Origin: an uncultured Christensenellaceae bacterium
GTDB taxonomy: Bacteria > Bacillota > Clostridia > Christensenellales > CAG-314
Length of the DNA stretch: 64,000 bases
Assembly (NCBI GenBank): GCA_910585195.1
Contig: CAJUCX010000001.1
Coordinates: forward strand, 309,958 to 373,957
Reading direction: 5' to 3'
Shown: piece by piece, positions 25,876 through 34,015 of the stretch
Layout of the letters: each line of letters opens with the position of its first letter
Position numbering within the stretch: position 1 is the first letter of the stretch
Notes under the pieces: generated by a model
The model's input: the letters and a program-made list of their open reading frames with translations, nothing else
Databases searched by the model: none
Told to the model about the DNA's origin: nothing
Position numbers and translations under genes: made by a program

Positions 25876-26731
25876 TGTGTTTATCCTTTGCAAGAGTGTT
25901 TAATATCTTTTGCGGCACCAGTAAATTTTTTTGCAATATGTCGTCAAACTGCGCGTAAGGGTAAGGATAGCCGAATTTGTCCTTACCGACCTCCACAGTA
26001 ACGGCAGGTATTTTAAGTTTTTCAACACACCAGTCTTTCAAACCGCCTGCGCTTTTCGTCTGCCCGACAAGGCGGTAGCCCGTATGTTTGGAAACAAACT
26101 TTGCATAGCGATAGTCCCGCCACTTGCGCAAATTTTCCTGATTGAACTGCCAAAAAATAATTTCGCCCTTTGCGTGATACGTAATTACGTAATTTGCCGA
26201 AACGTTTTTAATAAACTTTGCAACAGCAACCGTTTCGCTTTCGCTCATAGGCGATTTGCCCACGTAATTAAACGGCGCAGGGAAAAATATATTTTGCTCG
26301 CCCGTGCCCCATTGCGCGTCGAAATTGACGTTTATGTCAACGCCGTCGGCGTTTGCCTTCCATAAAGAAAAGTCGTTGCTGCCGCCGTTTGTCTTTAACA
26401 AAAATTCTCGGCGGTTTACGTCTTTAATAAAATCCAACCCCTCCTGACAGATGCGCACGCCGTCAATATTAAGCATAGGCACGAAATAGATACCGCCGTC
26501 TAAGCGAGAGTTGTTTTGCACGTAATGCAGCGCCTGCTTTGCAACGAGTTTTGCGGTGATATGCTCACGCGCGTGTGTTGCACCCACAACGACGACGCAA
26601 CAGTCGGTTTTGCTGCCGACAAAAACGTACGGAATTTCAAACCCCAGTTGCGTTGTGCCAATGACGCCCACTTCTGCGCCGAGATTGTTTAACTTTTCTA
26701 TATCGTCAAGCAAATGAAAATAACTATACAT
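25841..26731 (-). CDS. M14-family zinc carboxypeptidase
   Basis: This 296-residue metallopeptidase is of the carboxypeptidase A / gamma-D-glutamyl-diaminopimelate peptidase type. The zinc motif is HAREH (H-x-x-E, about residues 53-57), the third ligand is probably the His in YHAKGEIIFW, and the catalytic Glu is in AVTVEVGKDKFGYPYP. No signal peptide is visible, so it probably works in the cytosol on cell-wall peptides taken up during turnover. The 3' end overlaps tadA by 35 nt. A GGGG tract lies five nt before the ATG, and TATAAT is found 14 nt before it. Confidence 0.85.
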   Translation of the reverse strand: MYSYFHLLDDIEKLNNLGAEVGVIGTTQLGFEIPYVFVGSKTDCCVVVVGATHAREHITAKLVAKQALHYVQNNSRLDGGIYFVPMLNIDGVRICQEGLDFIKDVNRREFLLKTNGGSNDFSLWKANADGVDINVNFDAQWGTGEQNIFFPAPFNYVGKSPMSESETVAVAKFIKNVSANYVITYHAKGEIIFWQFNQENLRKWRDYRYAKFVSKHTGYRLVGQTKSAGGLKDWCVEKLKIPAVTVEVGKDKFGYPYPYAQFDDILQKNLLVPQKILNTLAKDKHNGRKVYETSAD

Positions 26732-26843
26732 ATAAACCCCAACAAATTATATGTAAGGGGTTTTTCAAAAGTGTTTGTCCGAATTTTATTTTTCTGTTTT
26801 GTGATTTAATAATGGCAAATTTACTTAAAGCAAGCGTAAATTT

Positions 26844-27317
26844 TTACTTATGGTAAGCCGAGCCGCTGTTTATCATAAACGCGCGGTAAATCTGCTCGCA
26901 CAGCACTACACGCATAAGCTGATGAGGAAAGGTAAGTTTGCCGAACGACATTTTAAGTTTGCACATCTGCTTGACGCTGTCGTCCATTCCGTAAGAGCCG
27001 CCTATGACGAAAGTTACGGTGGAGTTGGTGTTTTTGATTTCTTCCAACTGCTGCGCAAACTCTACGCTTGAAGACTGTTTGCCGCCTATATCCAAACAAA
27101 TGCCGTAGCCCTCTATGCCGCAGGACAGTTCTTTGGCCTCCGTCTTTTTTATTTTGTCAATCTCTCCGTCGGTAAGGTCTGTTTTGTATGCAGAGCACTC
27201 CTTGGTTTCGACAACTTCCGTCTTGCAAAATCTGCCGAGGCGTTTGATATATTCTTCTACCGCGTCGGCATAAAATTTTTCTTTTATCTTGCCTACGCAC
27301 AAAATTTTTATCTTCAT
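26844..27317 (-). CDS. rlmH: 23S rRNA (pseudouridine1915-N3)-methyltransferase
   Basis: This 157-residue SPOUT methyltransferase modifies helix 69 of the 50S subunit. The N-terminus KIKILCVGKIKEKFYADAVEEY and the knot elements FVIGGSYGMDD and LTFPHQLMRVVLCEQIYRAF...SAYHK are all typical. I begin at MKIKIL (27317); the frame is open to 27419 but those residues do not fit the family. It lies near a YycJ-type hydrolase gene, matching the conserved walJ-rlmH neighbourhood in Firmicutes, here with a CPBP protease between them. Confidence 0.95.
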   Translation of the reverse strand: MKIKILCVGKIKEKFYADAVEEYIKRLGRFCKTEVVETKECSAYKTDLTDGEIDKIKKTEAKELSCGIEGYGICLDIGGKQSSSVEFAQQLEEIKNTNSTVTFVIGGSYGMDDSVKQMCKLKMSFGKLTFPHQLMRVVLCEQIYRAFMINSGSAYHK

Positions 27318-27492
27318 TCTTCTACCGTGCCTTTTTCCGCGAAGTTGCCCGCCTTTTTTCATCTTTTCCGTTTGTTTCTCGCAGAATTTTACATACGCTA
27401 TACGGCAGATTTTCTGCAAAATTTAACAAATGAATGTATACGGTTTTATATAAATCAACTTACAATCTTGCAAATTATTGCCGCAAGAAAAA

Positions 27493-28440
27493 TCAGCCGA
27501 CAATGCTTGTTATCCAAAGGAATACGCAAACGATTAACGCCGCCGCAAAAAACGGGATGGATTTTTTTATTTGCGTCTTTCTGTCAGAAATCATTTCTTC
27601 GGTAACTTCCAAATCAACGGATTTTGCGTCTTTGATAAACAGATAAAGTATCGGCAAAATTACAAGCAATGAAACGGGCATTACCCAAAACCAGTTGCCT
27701 ACTATAAAGTTTGCAAAGCCGCCACCTGCCGATACGTACTCTATAAGCACCGCAAAAAAGTTGTTTGCAAAGTGCAGCGCGACGCTTGCCCACAGAGAAC
27801 GCGTAGAAAGATAAACGACAGCCGCGACTACGCCTATTACAAACTGATGCACGGTTTGATATACGTTGCCGTGCATAATGAAGAAAAATCCCGCGGAAAT
27901 CACCACCGCCGCCCAATCCAACTTTTTGCCGGGGCGCGAAAGGCAGTTGCAAATATAACCGCGGTAAATAAGTTCTTCGCTGAATGCAGGCATAACCACC
28001 ACAATAAGCATAGCCAACATAAATTGACCGAAGTTGTTCACCTGCATATTAGATATCGTAGGCTCTTTTACTCCTGAGTTTATCAAAAAGTTTTCTATCG
28101 CTGTCTGTACCGGCAGCATAAAACAAATAAACGCAAACGCCAACACGATAAGCAACAGTATCTGCAAAGGCTTTATTTTGTTTTGCATACCCGTTGCGTG
28201 CACAAGCGAAATCTTTTTGCCGAACGCATAAAACACGCCTGCGGACAAGATTGCAATTTGGCTTAGCACCGCCATTATCCAAAAACCGTCGGCGCTGTCT
28301 AAAAATATTTTAACGCTTTCGTTTGCGTTTTCTATCAAAGCAATTATAAAACTCAACGCAATGGTCAGCAAAATAGTCAATGCAAATACTTTGCCGCCGT
28401 CGTCTACGGCAAGTTTGTTTCTCTTTTGGTCATTCAACAT
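27493..28440 (-). CDS. CPBP-family intramembrane metalloprotease
   Basis: This 315-residue multi-pass membrane protein has about eight hydrophobic segments. The CPBP/Abi active-site motifs are AFSEELIYRGYI (EExxxR, about 155-166), FFIMHGNVYQ and SVALHFANNFFAV (His ligands). Members cleave or modify membrane substrates, and some act in bacteriocin immunity or prenyl-protein-like processing. The substrate is unknown. The start overlaps the end of the YycJ-like gene by 11 nt, so the two are coupled. The C-terminal tail after the last helix is basic, then hydrophobic again. Confidence 0.87.
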   Translation of the reverse strand: MLNDQKRNKLAVDDGGKVFALTILLTIALSFIIALIENANESVKIFLDSADGFWIMAVLSQIAILSAGVFYAFGKKISLVHATGMQNKIKPLQILLLIVLAFAFICFMLPVQTAIENFLINSGVKEPTISNMQVNNFGQFMLAMLIVVVMPAFSEELIYRGYICNCLSRPGKKLDWAAVVISAGFFFIMHGNVYQTVHQFVIGVVAAVVYLSTRSLWASVALHFANNFFAVLIEYVSAGGGFANFIVGNWFWVMPVSLLVILPILYLFIKDAKSVDLEVTEEMISDRKTQIKKSIPFFAAALIVCVFLWITSIVG

Positions 28441-29212
28441 AAAAAACCCCGCTTTTGTTGTCTTGCGTTACCACGTCAACCGTTATGTCGACGCTTTCGG
28501 TAATGCCGTTTTCTTTAAGTTTCTGCACTGTTGTATAAAATGCAAGTTCAGGCGTGTTGTTGTTTTGGCTCAAATGCCCCAACAGCACCCGTTTGACGCC
28601 TACGGAATGCATTTTTAACACAAGTTCCGCCGCCTGTCTGTTTGATAAATGTCCGCGGTTGCCGCCCACCCTTCTTTTTAACACAGGAGGATATTTTCCG
28701 CGCGCCAACATATCTTCATCGTGATTGCTTTCCAGCAGCACGAGTTTGCAGCCCGTTACAAAATCTATAAAACCGCCGTCGGCGTAACCCAAGTCGGTTG
28801 CCGTTGCGATTGCCGTTTTGCCGTCGTCGAATTTATATCCGCAGCAATACGCGCTGTCGTGCGAGCAGCGGTAAGAAGAAACGTGCAGATTTTTGAAGTC
28901 GAACTCTTTGTCGAAATGCGTCAGACAGTGGTTTGCCCAATATAATTTTTTTGCCGCTTCCAAAAAACCGTTTTTGTGCACGAAAACAGGTTTGCGGTAT
29001 TTTTTGGAAAAAGCGTCAAGTCCGGAAATATGGTCGGTATGCTCGTGGGTGATAAACACCGCGTCGATTTTTTCCGGCTTGATTTTTCTGTCCTGCAAAG
29101 CCTTTTCCAACGCATTGATGCCTATACCCATATCTATCAACACGACGGCGTTTTCGCTCGTCAGCAGAGAACAGTTGCCTTTGCTTCCGCTGCATAAAGT
29201 TTGAAAAGTCAT
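28430..29212 (-). CDS. Metallo-beta-lactamase-fold hydrolase, YycJ/WalJ-like
   Basis: This 260-residue MBL-fold protein has the zinc motif THEHTDHISG (about residues 56-65) and a C-terminal segment with HLSNRQAAEL and LGHLSQNNNTP, as in the YycJ group of exonuclease-like hydrolases linked to cell-wall and mismatch-repair functions. The N-terminus FQTLCSGSKGNCSLL is characteristic. I start at ATG 29212; there is no ribosome-binding site, and TTGTTG-17-TATAAT ends seven nt before it, so the transcript is probably leaderless. It is divergent from fumarase by 83 bp. The CPBP gene overlaps downstream. Confidence 0.85.
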   Translation of the reverse strand: MTFQTLCSGSKGNCSLLTSENAVVLIDMGIGINALEKALQDRKIKPEKIDAVFITHEHTDHISGLDAFSKKYRKPVFVHKNGFLEAAKKLYWANHCLTHFDKEFDFKNLHVSSYRCSHDSAYCCGYKFDDGKTAIATATDLGYADGGFIDFVTGCKLVLLESNHDEDMLARGKYPPVLKRRVGGNRGHLSNRQAAELVLKMHSVGVKRVLLGHLSQNNNTPELAFYTTVQKLKENGITESVDITVDVVTQDNKSGVFYVE

Positions 29213-29219
29213 TTTAACG

Positions 29220-29248
29220 ATTATAACAGACGCGGCGTAAATCAACAA
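29220..29248 (-). promoter_or_regulatory. Promoter of the YycJ-like gene, leaderless geometry
   Basis: On the minus strand TTGTTG (29243-29248), 17 nt and TATAAT (29220-29225, preceded by TGT) are followed by seven nt and the ATG at 29212. Confidence 0.6.
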
Positions 29249-29260
29249 GCAAAAAATCTC

Positions 29261-29289
29261 TTGCGGCGCGTCCGCTTTGGTGTTAAAAT
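29261..29289 (+). promoter_or_regulatory. Promoter of fumarase genes, leaderless geometry
   Basis: TTGCGG (29261-29266), 17 nt and TAAAAT (29284-29289, preceded by TGT) are followed by six nt and the ATG at 29296. There is no Shine-Dalgarno sequence. Confidence 0.6.
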
Positions 29290-29295
29290 TTGGAT

Positions 29296-30135
29296 ATGAG
29301 AAATATTAACACAAACGAAATTTACAAAGCGGTAAAATCTATGGCGCTTAAATGCAACTGCAACGTCGACTGCGGCGTAATAAAACTGCTTGAAGATGCA
29401 GAAAGAAAAGAAACTTCACCCGCGGCGAAATTTGCATTGCAAACCATTTTGCAAAGCGACTTAAAAGCAGCGCAAAACAATATGCCAGCCTGTCAGGATA
29501 CGGGTATGGCGGTTATATTTTTGGAAGTCGGTCAAGACGTTCACTTCGAGGGCGAGTTTATAGACGACGCAATAAACCGTGCAATAAAAGACGCTTACGA
29601 AGAAGGCTTTTTCCGCAAAAGCGTGCTTGATCCGCTGGACAGAATAAACACAAAAACAAATTTGCCGGCGGTAATTCATACGGAAATGGTAAAAGGCGAC
29701 AAAGTAAAAGTAAGTTTTTTGGCAAAAGGCTTCGGCAGTGAAAATATGTCGAGAGTATATATGCTGACCCCGTCGCAGGGTATAGACGGAGTAATAAACA
29801 GCATTGTAGAAACCGTCAGACTTGCAGGCTCTAACCCATGCCCGCCCGTAATAATAGGCGTAGGCATCGGCGGCACATTTGAAAAAGCGGCGTATATGGC
29901 AAAAAAATGTCTGTTGCGCGAAACGGGCTCGATAAATCCCGACAAACAACTTGCCGAGTTGGAAAAAACAGTTTTAGACAAAATAAACGCTTTGGAAATA
30001 GGCGCGCAGGGCTTCGGCGGCAACAACACCTGCCTTGCCGTGTATATGGAAAAATTTCCGACGCACCTTGCGGGGTTGCCCGTTGCAATAAACGTGCAAT
30101 GCCACTCCGTACGGCACGACACAAAAGAAATTTAG
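29296..30135 (+). CDS. Fumarate hydratase, class I, alpha subunit
   Basis: This 279-residue N-terminal half of a [4Fe-4S] class I fumarase catalyses fumarate/malate interconversion and is oxygen-sensitive. Cluster cysteines are expected in MPACQDTGMAVI (about residues 63-74), GSNPCPPVIIGVGIGG and GNNTCLAVY. The gene ends 8 nt before the beta-subunit gene. The start is ATG 29296; the earlier TTG at 29290 is less likely. The start codon lies six nt after a good -10 box and lacks a Shine-Dalgarno sequence. A tartrate dehydratase is the alternative for this family, but fumarase is likelier given the TCA-type genes nearby. Confidence 0.9.
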   Translation: MRNINTNEIYKAVKSMALKCNCNVDCGVIKLLEDAERKETSPAAKFALQTILQSDLKAAQNNMPACQDTGMAVIFLEVGQDVHFEGEFIDDAINRAIKDAYEEGFFRKSVLDPLDRINTKTNLPAVIHTEMVKGDKVKVSFLAKGFGSENMSRVYMLTPSQGIDGVINSIVETVRLAGSNPCPPVIIGVGIGGTFEKAAYMAKKCLLRETGSINPDKQLAELEKTVLDKINALEIGAQGFGGNNTCLAVYMEKFPTHLAGLPVAINVQCHSVRHDTKEI

Positions 30136-30142
30136 GAAGATT

Positions 30143-30664
30143 ATGAAAAAAATAAATTTACCTCTTAACGACGAAACAATACAAAACCTAAAAGCAGGCG
30201 ACGCAGTACTGCTTTCCGGTCAAATGTTTACCGCGCGCGACGCAGGGCACAAACGACTTACCGCGTTGATAAACGAAGGCAAACCTCTGCCGATTGACCT
30301 TAAAGGACAGACGGTTTACTACGTAGGACCTTGCCCCAAAAAGCCCGACGCCGTGATAGGCTCGTGCGGACCTACAACCTCGGGCAGATGCGACGGCTAT
30401 ACCGCGCTGATGCTGCAAAACGGACTTAAAGGCATGGTCGGCAAAGGCTGGCGCAAGCAGGAAGTAATAGAAGAAATGAAAAAGCAAAAAGCCGTATACT
30501 TTGCCGCAATAGGCGGAGCGGGCGCGCTTTATGCCGATTGCGTAAAAAAGGCAGACCTCGTCGCCTTTGAAGATTTGGGTGCGGAAGCGCTGTATCTCTT
30601 GACGGTGCAGGACTTCCCTGCGATAGTTGCAACCGACTGTCAAGGCAACAGTATTTACAAATAA
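30143..30664 (+). CDS. Fumarate hydratase, class I, beta subunit
   Basis: This 173-residue C-terminal domain subunit of class I fumarase/tartrate dehydratase is required for substrate binding. Motifs seen are LLSGQMFTARDAGHKRL (about residues 24-40), VGPCPKKPDAVIGSCGPTTSGR and MVGKGW, all typical of the family. Start: ATG with AGGA five nt upstream, 8 nt after the alpha subunit, so the two form one operon. The length is normal. Confidence 0.93.
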   Translation: MKKINLPLNDETIQNLKAGDAVLLSGQMFTARDAGHKRLTALINEGKPLPIDLKGQTVYYVGPCPKKPDAVIGSCGPTTSGRCDGYTALMLQNGLKGMVGKGWRKQEVIEEMKKQKAVYFAAIGGAGALYADCVKKADLVAFEDLGAEALYLLTVQDFPAIVATDCQGNSIYK

Positions 30665-30698
30665 CGGAGCCATCCATCTCTAACACTATAAAACAGTT

Positions 30699-31055
30699 AT
30701 GGATAGATTTGAAGTTTACAAGCACATAAAAGACTATTACAACGTAGAACCCGACTTCCCTTGGGTAAAATATCCGCAATATGCAGTGTTTCGCCATCAG
30801 CGCAACAAAAAGTGGTTTGCTTTGATAATGAACATAAAAAGAAGCACCTTAAAAATTGACGGCGAAGGCACGGCGGACGTAATAAATTTGAAGACCGACC
30901 CGCTGTTTATCGGCTCGCTTCAACAAAAAGCAGGAGTTTTGCCTGCATATCATATGAGCAAAAAAAGTTGGGTAACGGTTTTGCTTGACGGCAGTTTCGA
31001 CAAGCAGGAACTGTTTTGTTTGATAGACGAAAGTTTTAATCTCACACAAAAATAA
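30699..31055 (+). CDS. MmcQ/YjbR-family protein
   Basis: This 118-residue protein is a small single-domain YjbR-like (CyaY-like fold) protein, with DFPWVKYPQYAVFRHQRNKKWFALIM near residues 18-43 and a C-terminal SKKSWVTVLLDG. The family is annotated as DNA-binding, but its role is unproven. No good ribosome-binding site is seen before the ATG; CGGAG is over 30 nt upstream. It lies 34 nt after fumarase beta and 69 nt before sfsA on the same strand, so it may be read through from the fumarase promoter. Confidence 0.82.
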   Translation: MDRFEVYKHIKDYYNVEPDFPWVKYPQYAVFRHQRNKKWFALIMNIKRSTLKIDGEGTADVINLKTDPLFIGSLQQKAGVLPAYHMSKKSWVTVLLDGSFDKQELFCLIDESFNLTQK

Positions 31056-31124
31056 AATCAATACGGTTAGCAAATAAAACAGATTACTTAAATTCAAATT
31101 TATATTTCAAAAAAGGAATTCATT

Positions 31125-31876
31125 ATGGAAAATTTTGTTTTCGAGCCGCCTTTAACCGAAGGTGTAATAGTAAAAAGAAAAAGCCAATTTACAATAATAG
31201 TAAATAAAGACGGCAAGGACTATTCCTGCCACTGCCCCACTACGGGCAGAGTCGGCAATTTGGATTTAGCTAATCTGCCGTGTTTGATGTCGGCAAGCAA
31301 AGACCCCGAAAGAAAAACGCCATTTACCGTAGAAGCGGTTTCTTTAAGTCTGCCGCAGGACGAAAATAAAAGTTGGATAGGCATAAACCAAAATGCCGCA
31401 AACAGATACGTAGAGCACTTTCTTAAAAACGGCGGTTTTGCAGACATCGTAGGCAAAGACAAAACCGTCTTGCGCGAAAAGACTTTGGGCGACAGTAAAT
31501 TTGACTTTTTGGTCGACAATGTTTATTTGGAAGTCAAAACGCCGTTGCAGACTTTGCAGGTGGAATATCCGCCGCACGTAAAAGTAAAGAAGTCGACGCC
31601 GTTTTCTTCCACGGGAAGATTTATGAAACATATGGCGCAACTCGGAGAAAGCCTTCAAGAACGGCAGCGCGCGATTTTGCTTACCTGCTTTATTTACGAC
31701 AACCCCGGCTTTAAGGTGTCGGAGCCAAGCACCAACTATCAGCAAGTGCAAAACACCGTGCGCACGAGCATAAACAAGGGCGTAGAACTTTGCAGGCAAA
31801 CTTCAAATTAACAAAAGACGGCGTAAGTTTAGACAAGTATTTTCCGCTTGATTTTGAAGATATACTTACGGTTTAA
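31125..31876 (+). pseudogene. sfsA: SfsA-family DNA/RNA nuclease homologue with a frameshift near its 3' end
   Basis: The open frame 31125-31811 encodes 228 residues of SfsA. The N-terminal OB-fold and nuclease-like domain show CHCPTTGRVGNL, LGDSKFDFLVD and VYLEVKTPL (the PD-ExK-like site). The frame stops early after KGVELCRQTSN. One missing G at about 31792 would restore GVELWQANFKLTKDGVSLD and extend the protein to about 250 residues, ending at 31876 with a coding-like tail. This could be an assembly indel or a true truncation; the catalytic part is intact either way. Start: AAAAAGGA eight nt before the ATG. Historically linked to sugar fermentation stimulation; its real role is uncertain. 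Confidence 0.82.
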
Positions 31877-31939
31877 CAAGTCAAAATAACTGCCTTTCTA
31901 TTGCGATAACATACGATTTTATATTAAACAATCGATGTT

Positions 31940-31992
31940 TTAACGCCGACACACTGTCTTAAACGGCAAATAGAGTCGGCGTTATTTTTTGT
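31940..31992 (+). terminator. Terminator after sfsA
   Basis: The arms AACGCCGAC (31942-31950) and GTCGGCGTT (31975-31983) have a 24-nt loop and are followed by ATTTTTT. The rest of 31877-32182 holds only the hydrogenase promoter. Confidence 0.6.
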
Positions 31993-32068
31993 GTTTTTTT
32001 ATTTAATTTCGGCAAAAAAACTTCCAAAAATAGGAATATAGTTAAAAAATAAACTTGCGATTGCACTA

Positions 32069-32097
32069 TTGAAATGTGATTTTCGGTATGTTATAAT
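32069..32097 (+). promoter_or_regulatory. Promoter of the hydrogenase operon
   Basis: TTGAAA (32069-32074), 17 nt and TATAAT (32092-32097) with an extended TGT just before the -10 box make a near-consensus promoter. It implies a leader of about 80 nt. Confidence 0.7.
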
Positions 32098-32182
32098 ATT
32101 AAAAATCAATAAAATGCCGAAAAAGTCAACTTTTGCATTTGCCTGATGTCGCAAAGTGATTGTTTTTGGCGACGGAGGAGTT

Positions 32183-34015
32183 TTGAGCAGATTAAGTATA
32201 ATTACACCCAACAAAGCGCAAGCCACCGTTGAAGAACTGTATAAAGACGTAGAGCGCCGCATAATTGCCAGCCCTACCGGTTTATGCCCTGTCGATATGG
32301 CGGCGTCATTTTTGAAGATGTGCCACGCGCAATCCTGCGGAAAATGCGTGCCTTGCCGAATAGGCCTCGGCGCGCTCGAAAGACTGTTGGACGACGTTCT
32401 CGACGGAAACGCAACGCTTGACACAATCGATTTAATTGAAAAAACCGCACAGAGTATTTATTACTCGGCAGACTGCGCAATAGGCTATGAAGCCGCGCGA
32501 ATGGTATTAAAAGGCATAGAAGGTTTTAGAGACGACTTTGTAGAACACATCACTTACGGTCGTTGCAAACACCAAATCACTCAACCCGTGCCTTGCGTTT
32601 CGCAATGCCCTGCCGACGTAGACATACCGGGTTATATCTCGCTGGTTGAAGAAGGCAGATATGCCGACGCGGTACGCCTTATAAGAAAAGACAATCCGTT
32701 TGTTTCTGCCTGCGGACTTGTGTGCGAGCACCCTTGCGAAGCAGGTTGCAGACGCAGCATGATGGACGCGTCGATAAATATACGCGGCATAAAACGCTAC
32801 GCAGCAGAACACGCAGGAGAAGTACCTGCGCCGAAGCCATTGCCAAAAACCGGCAAAAAAGTTGCAGTCATCGGCGGCGGCCCTGCGGGAATTTCCGCCG
32901 CATATTACCTCACACTTATGGGGCACTCGGTAACTTTGTATGAAGCAAAGAAAAAACTAGGCGGTATGTTGCGCTACGGCATACCGGGCTATCGCCTGCC
33001 GCGCGATATTTTGGACAAAGAAATCGCAACGCTTATTTCCGTAGGCATAGAAGTTAAGTTGGAAACCAAAGTCGGCGACAAACCCAGCATTGCAGACCTT
33101 AAAGAAAAATACGACGCTATTTACATTGCAATAGGCGCGCAGACCGACAAAAAACTCGGCATAGAAGGCGAAGACGCAAAAGGCGTAATTTCCGCCGTAG
33201 AAATGTTGAAGAAAATAGGCGACGACGAAATGCCGGACTACAAAGACAAAGACATTTTAGTCATCGGCGGAGGAAACGTCGCAATGGACGTTGCCCGTTC
33301 TTCCATTCGCCTCGGCGCAAAGAGCGTAAAAATAATTTACCGCCGCCGTATGGAAGATATGACGGCACAGCACGACGAAATAATAGGCGCCATTGACGAG
33401 GGTTGCGAACTTTTGGAACTTCAAGCCCCTGTCCGCATAGAAAAGAAAAAAGACGGCTCCGTTGCCGCATTGTGGATTAAACCGCAGCTTATAGGCGCAT
33501 ACAAGAGCGGCAGACCTGCTCCTCATCCGTCGCAAAAGCCGGAAGAACGCATTGCCTGCGACAACATAATCGTTGCAATAGGACAAAATATAGAGTCGCA
33601 AAACTTTGAAAAATTCGGCATACCGGTAATGCGCGGCGTTATAAAAGCATTGAGCCACGCAGGTTTTGAAGATATACCGGGCGTATTTGCCGGCGGCGAC
33701 TGCGTAACGGGACCTGCAACGGTAATTAAAGCTATTGCCGGCGGAAAAGTTGCCGCAGCAAACATTGACGAATATTTGGGCTTCCACCACGAACTTAAAG
33801 TGGACGTAGAAATTCCTGCCGCAAAACTCGACGACCGCTATCCTTGCGGCAGAGTAAATATGACGGAACGCTCTGCGAGCGAACGCCGTTGCGACTTCAA
33901 CCTTATGGAACACGGCATGAGCGAAGAAGAAGTAAAACAGGAAGCGCACCGTTGCTTGCGTTGCGACCATTTCGGCTACGGCATATTCAAAGGAGGCAGA
34001 GTAGAAAAATGGTAA
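32183..34015 (+). CDS. NuoF-C-terminal/GltD-like fused flavoprotein, hydrogenase partner subunit
   Basis: This protein of about 610 residues starts at TTG 32183 after GGAGG. Domain order: the 4Fe-4S domain of NuoF/HydB (AQSCGKCVPCRIGLG, about 49-63), without the preceding NADH/FMN-binding domain; a GltD/NfnB-type double 4Fe-4S domain (CVSQCPADVDIPGY and CGLVCEHPCEAGCRR); an FAD Rossmann fold (VAVIGGGPAGISAAYY, about 230); an NAD(P)H Rossmann fold (ILVIGGGNVAMDVARSS, about 360); and a C-terminal FAGGDCVTGPATVIKAI plus RCLRCD. It probably transfers electrons between NAD(P)H and the hydrogenase encoded next, with which it overlaps by 7 nt. Similar GltD-like partners accompany group A2-type [FeFe]-hydrogenases and SfrB. 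The exact nucleotide is unknown. Confidence 0.82.
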   Translation: MSRLSIITPNKAQATVEELYKDVERRIIASPTGLCPVDMAASFLKMCHAQSCGKCVPCRIGLGALERLLDDVLDGNATLDTIDLIEKTAQSIYYSADCAIGYEAARMVLKGIEGFRDDFVEHITYGRCKHQITQPVPCVSQCPADVDIPGYISLVEEGRYADAVRLIRKDNPFVSACGLVCEHPCEAGCRRSMMDASINIRGIKRYAAEHAGEVPAPKPLPKTGKKVAVIGGGPAGISAAYYLTLMGHSVTLYEAKKKLGGMLRYGIPGYRLPRDILDKEIATLISVGIEVKLETKVGDKPSIADLKEKYDAIYIAIGAQTDKKLGIEGEDAKGVISAVEMLKKIGDDEMPDYKDKDILVIGGGNVAMDVARSSIRLGAKSVKIIYRRRMEDMTAQHDEIIGAIDEGCELLELQAPVRIEKKKDGSVAALWIKPQLIGAYKSGRPAPHPSQKPEERIACDNIIVAIGQNIESQNFEKFGIPVMRGVIKALSHAGFEDIPGVFAGGDCVTGPATVIKAIAGGKVAAANIDEYLGFHHELKVDVEIPAAKLDDRYPCGRVNMTERSASERRCDFNLMEHGMSEEEVKQEAHRCLRCDHFGYGIFKGGRVEKW

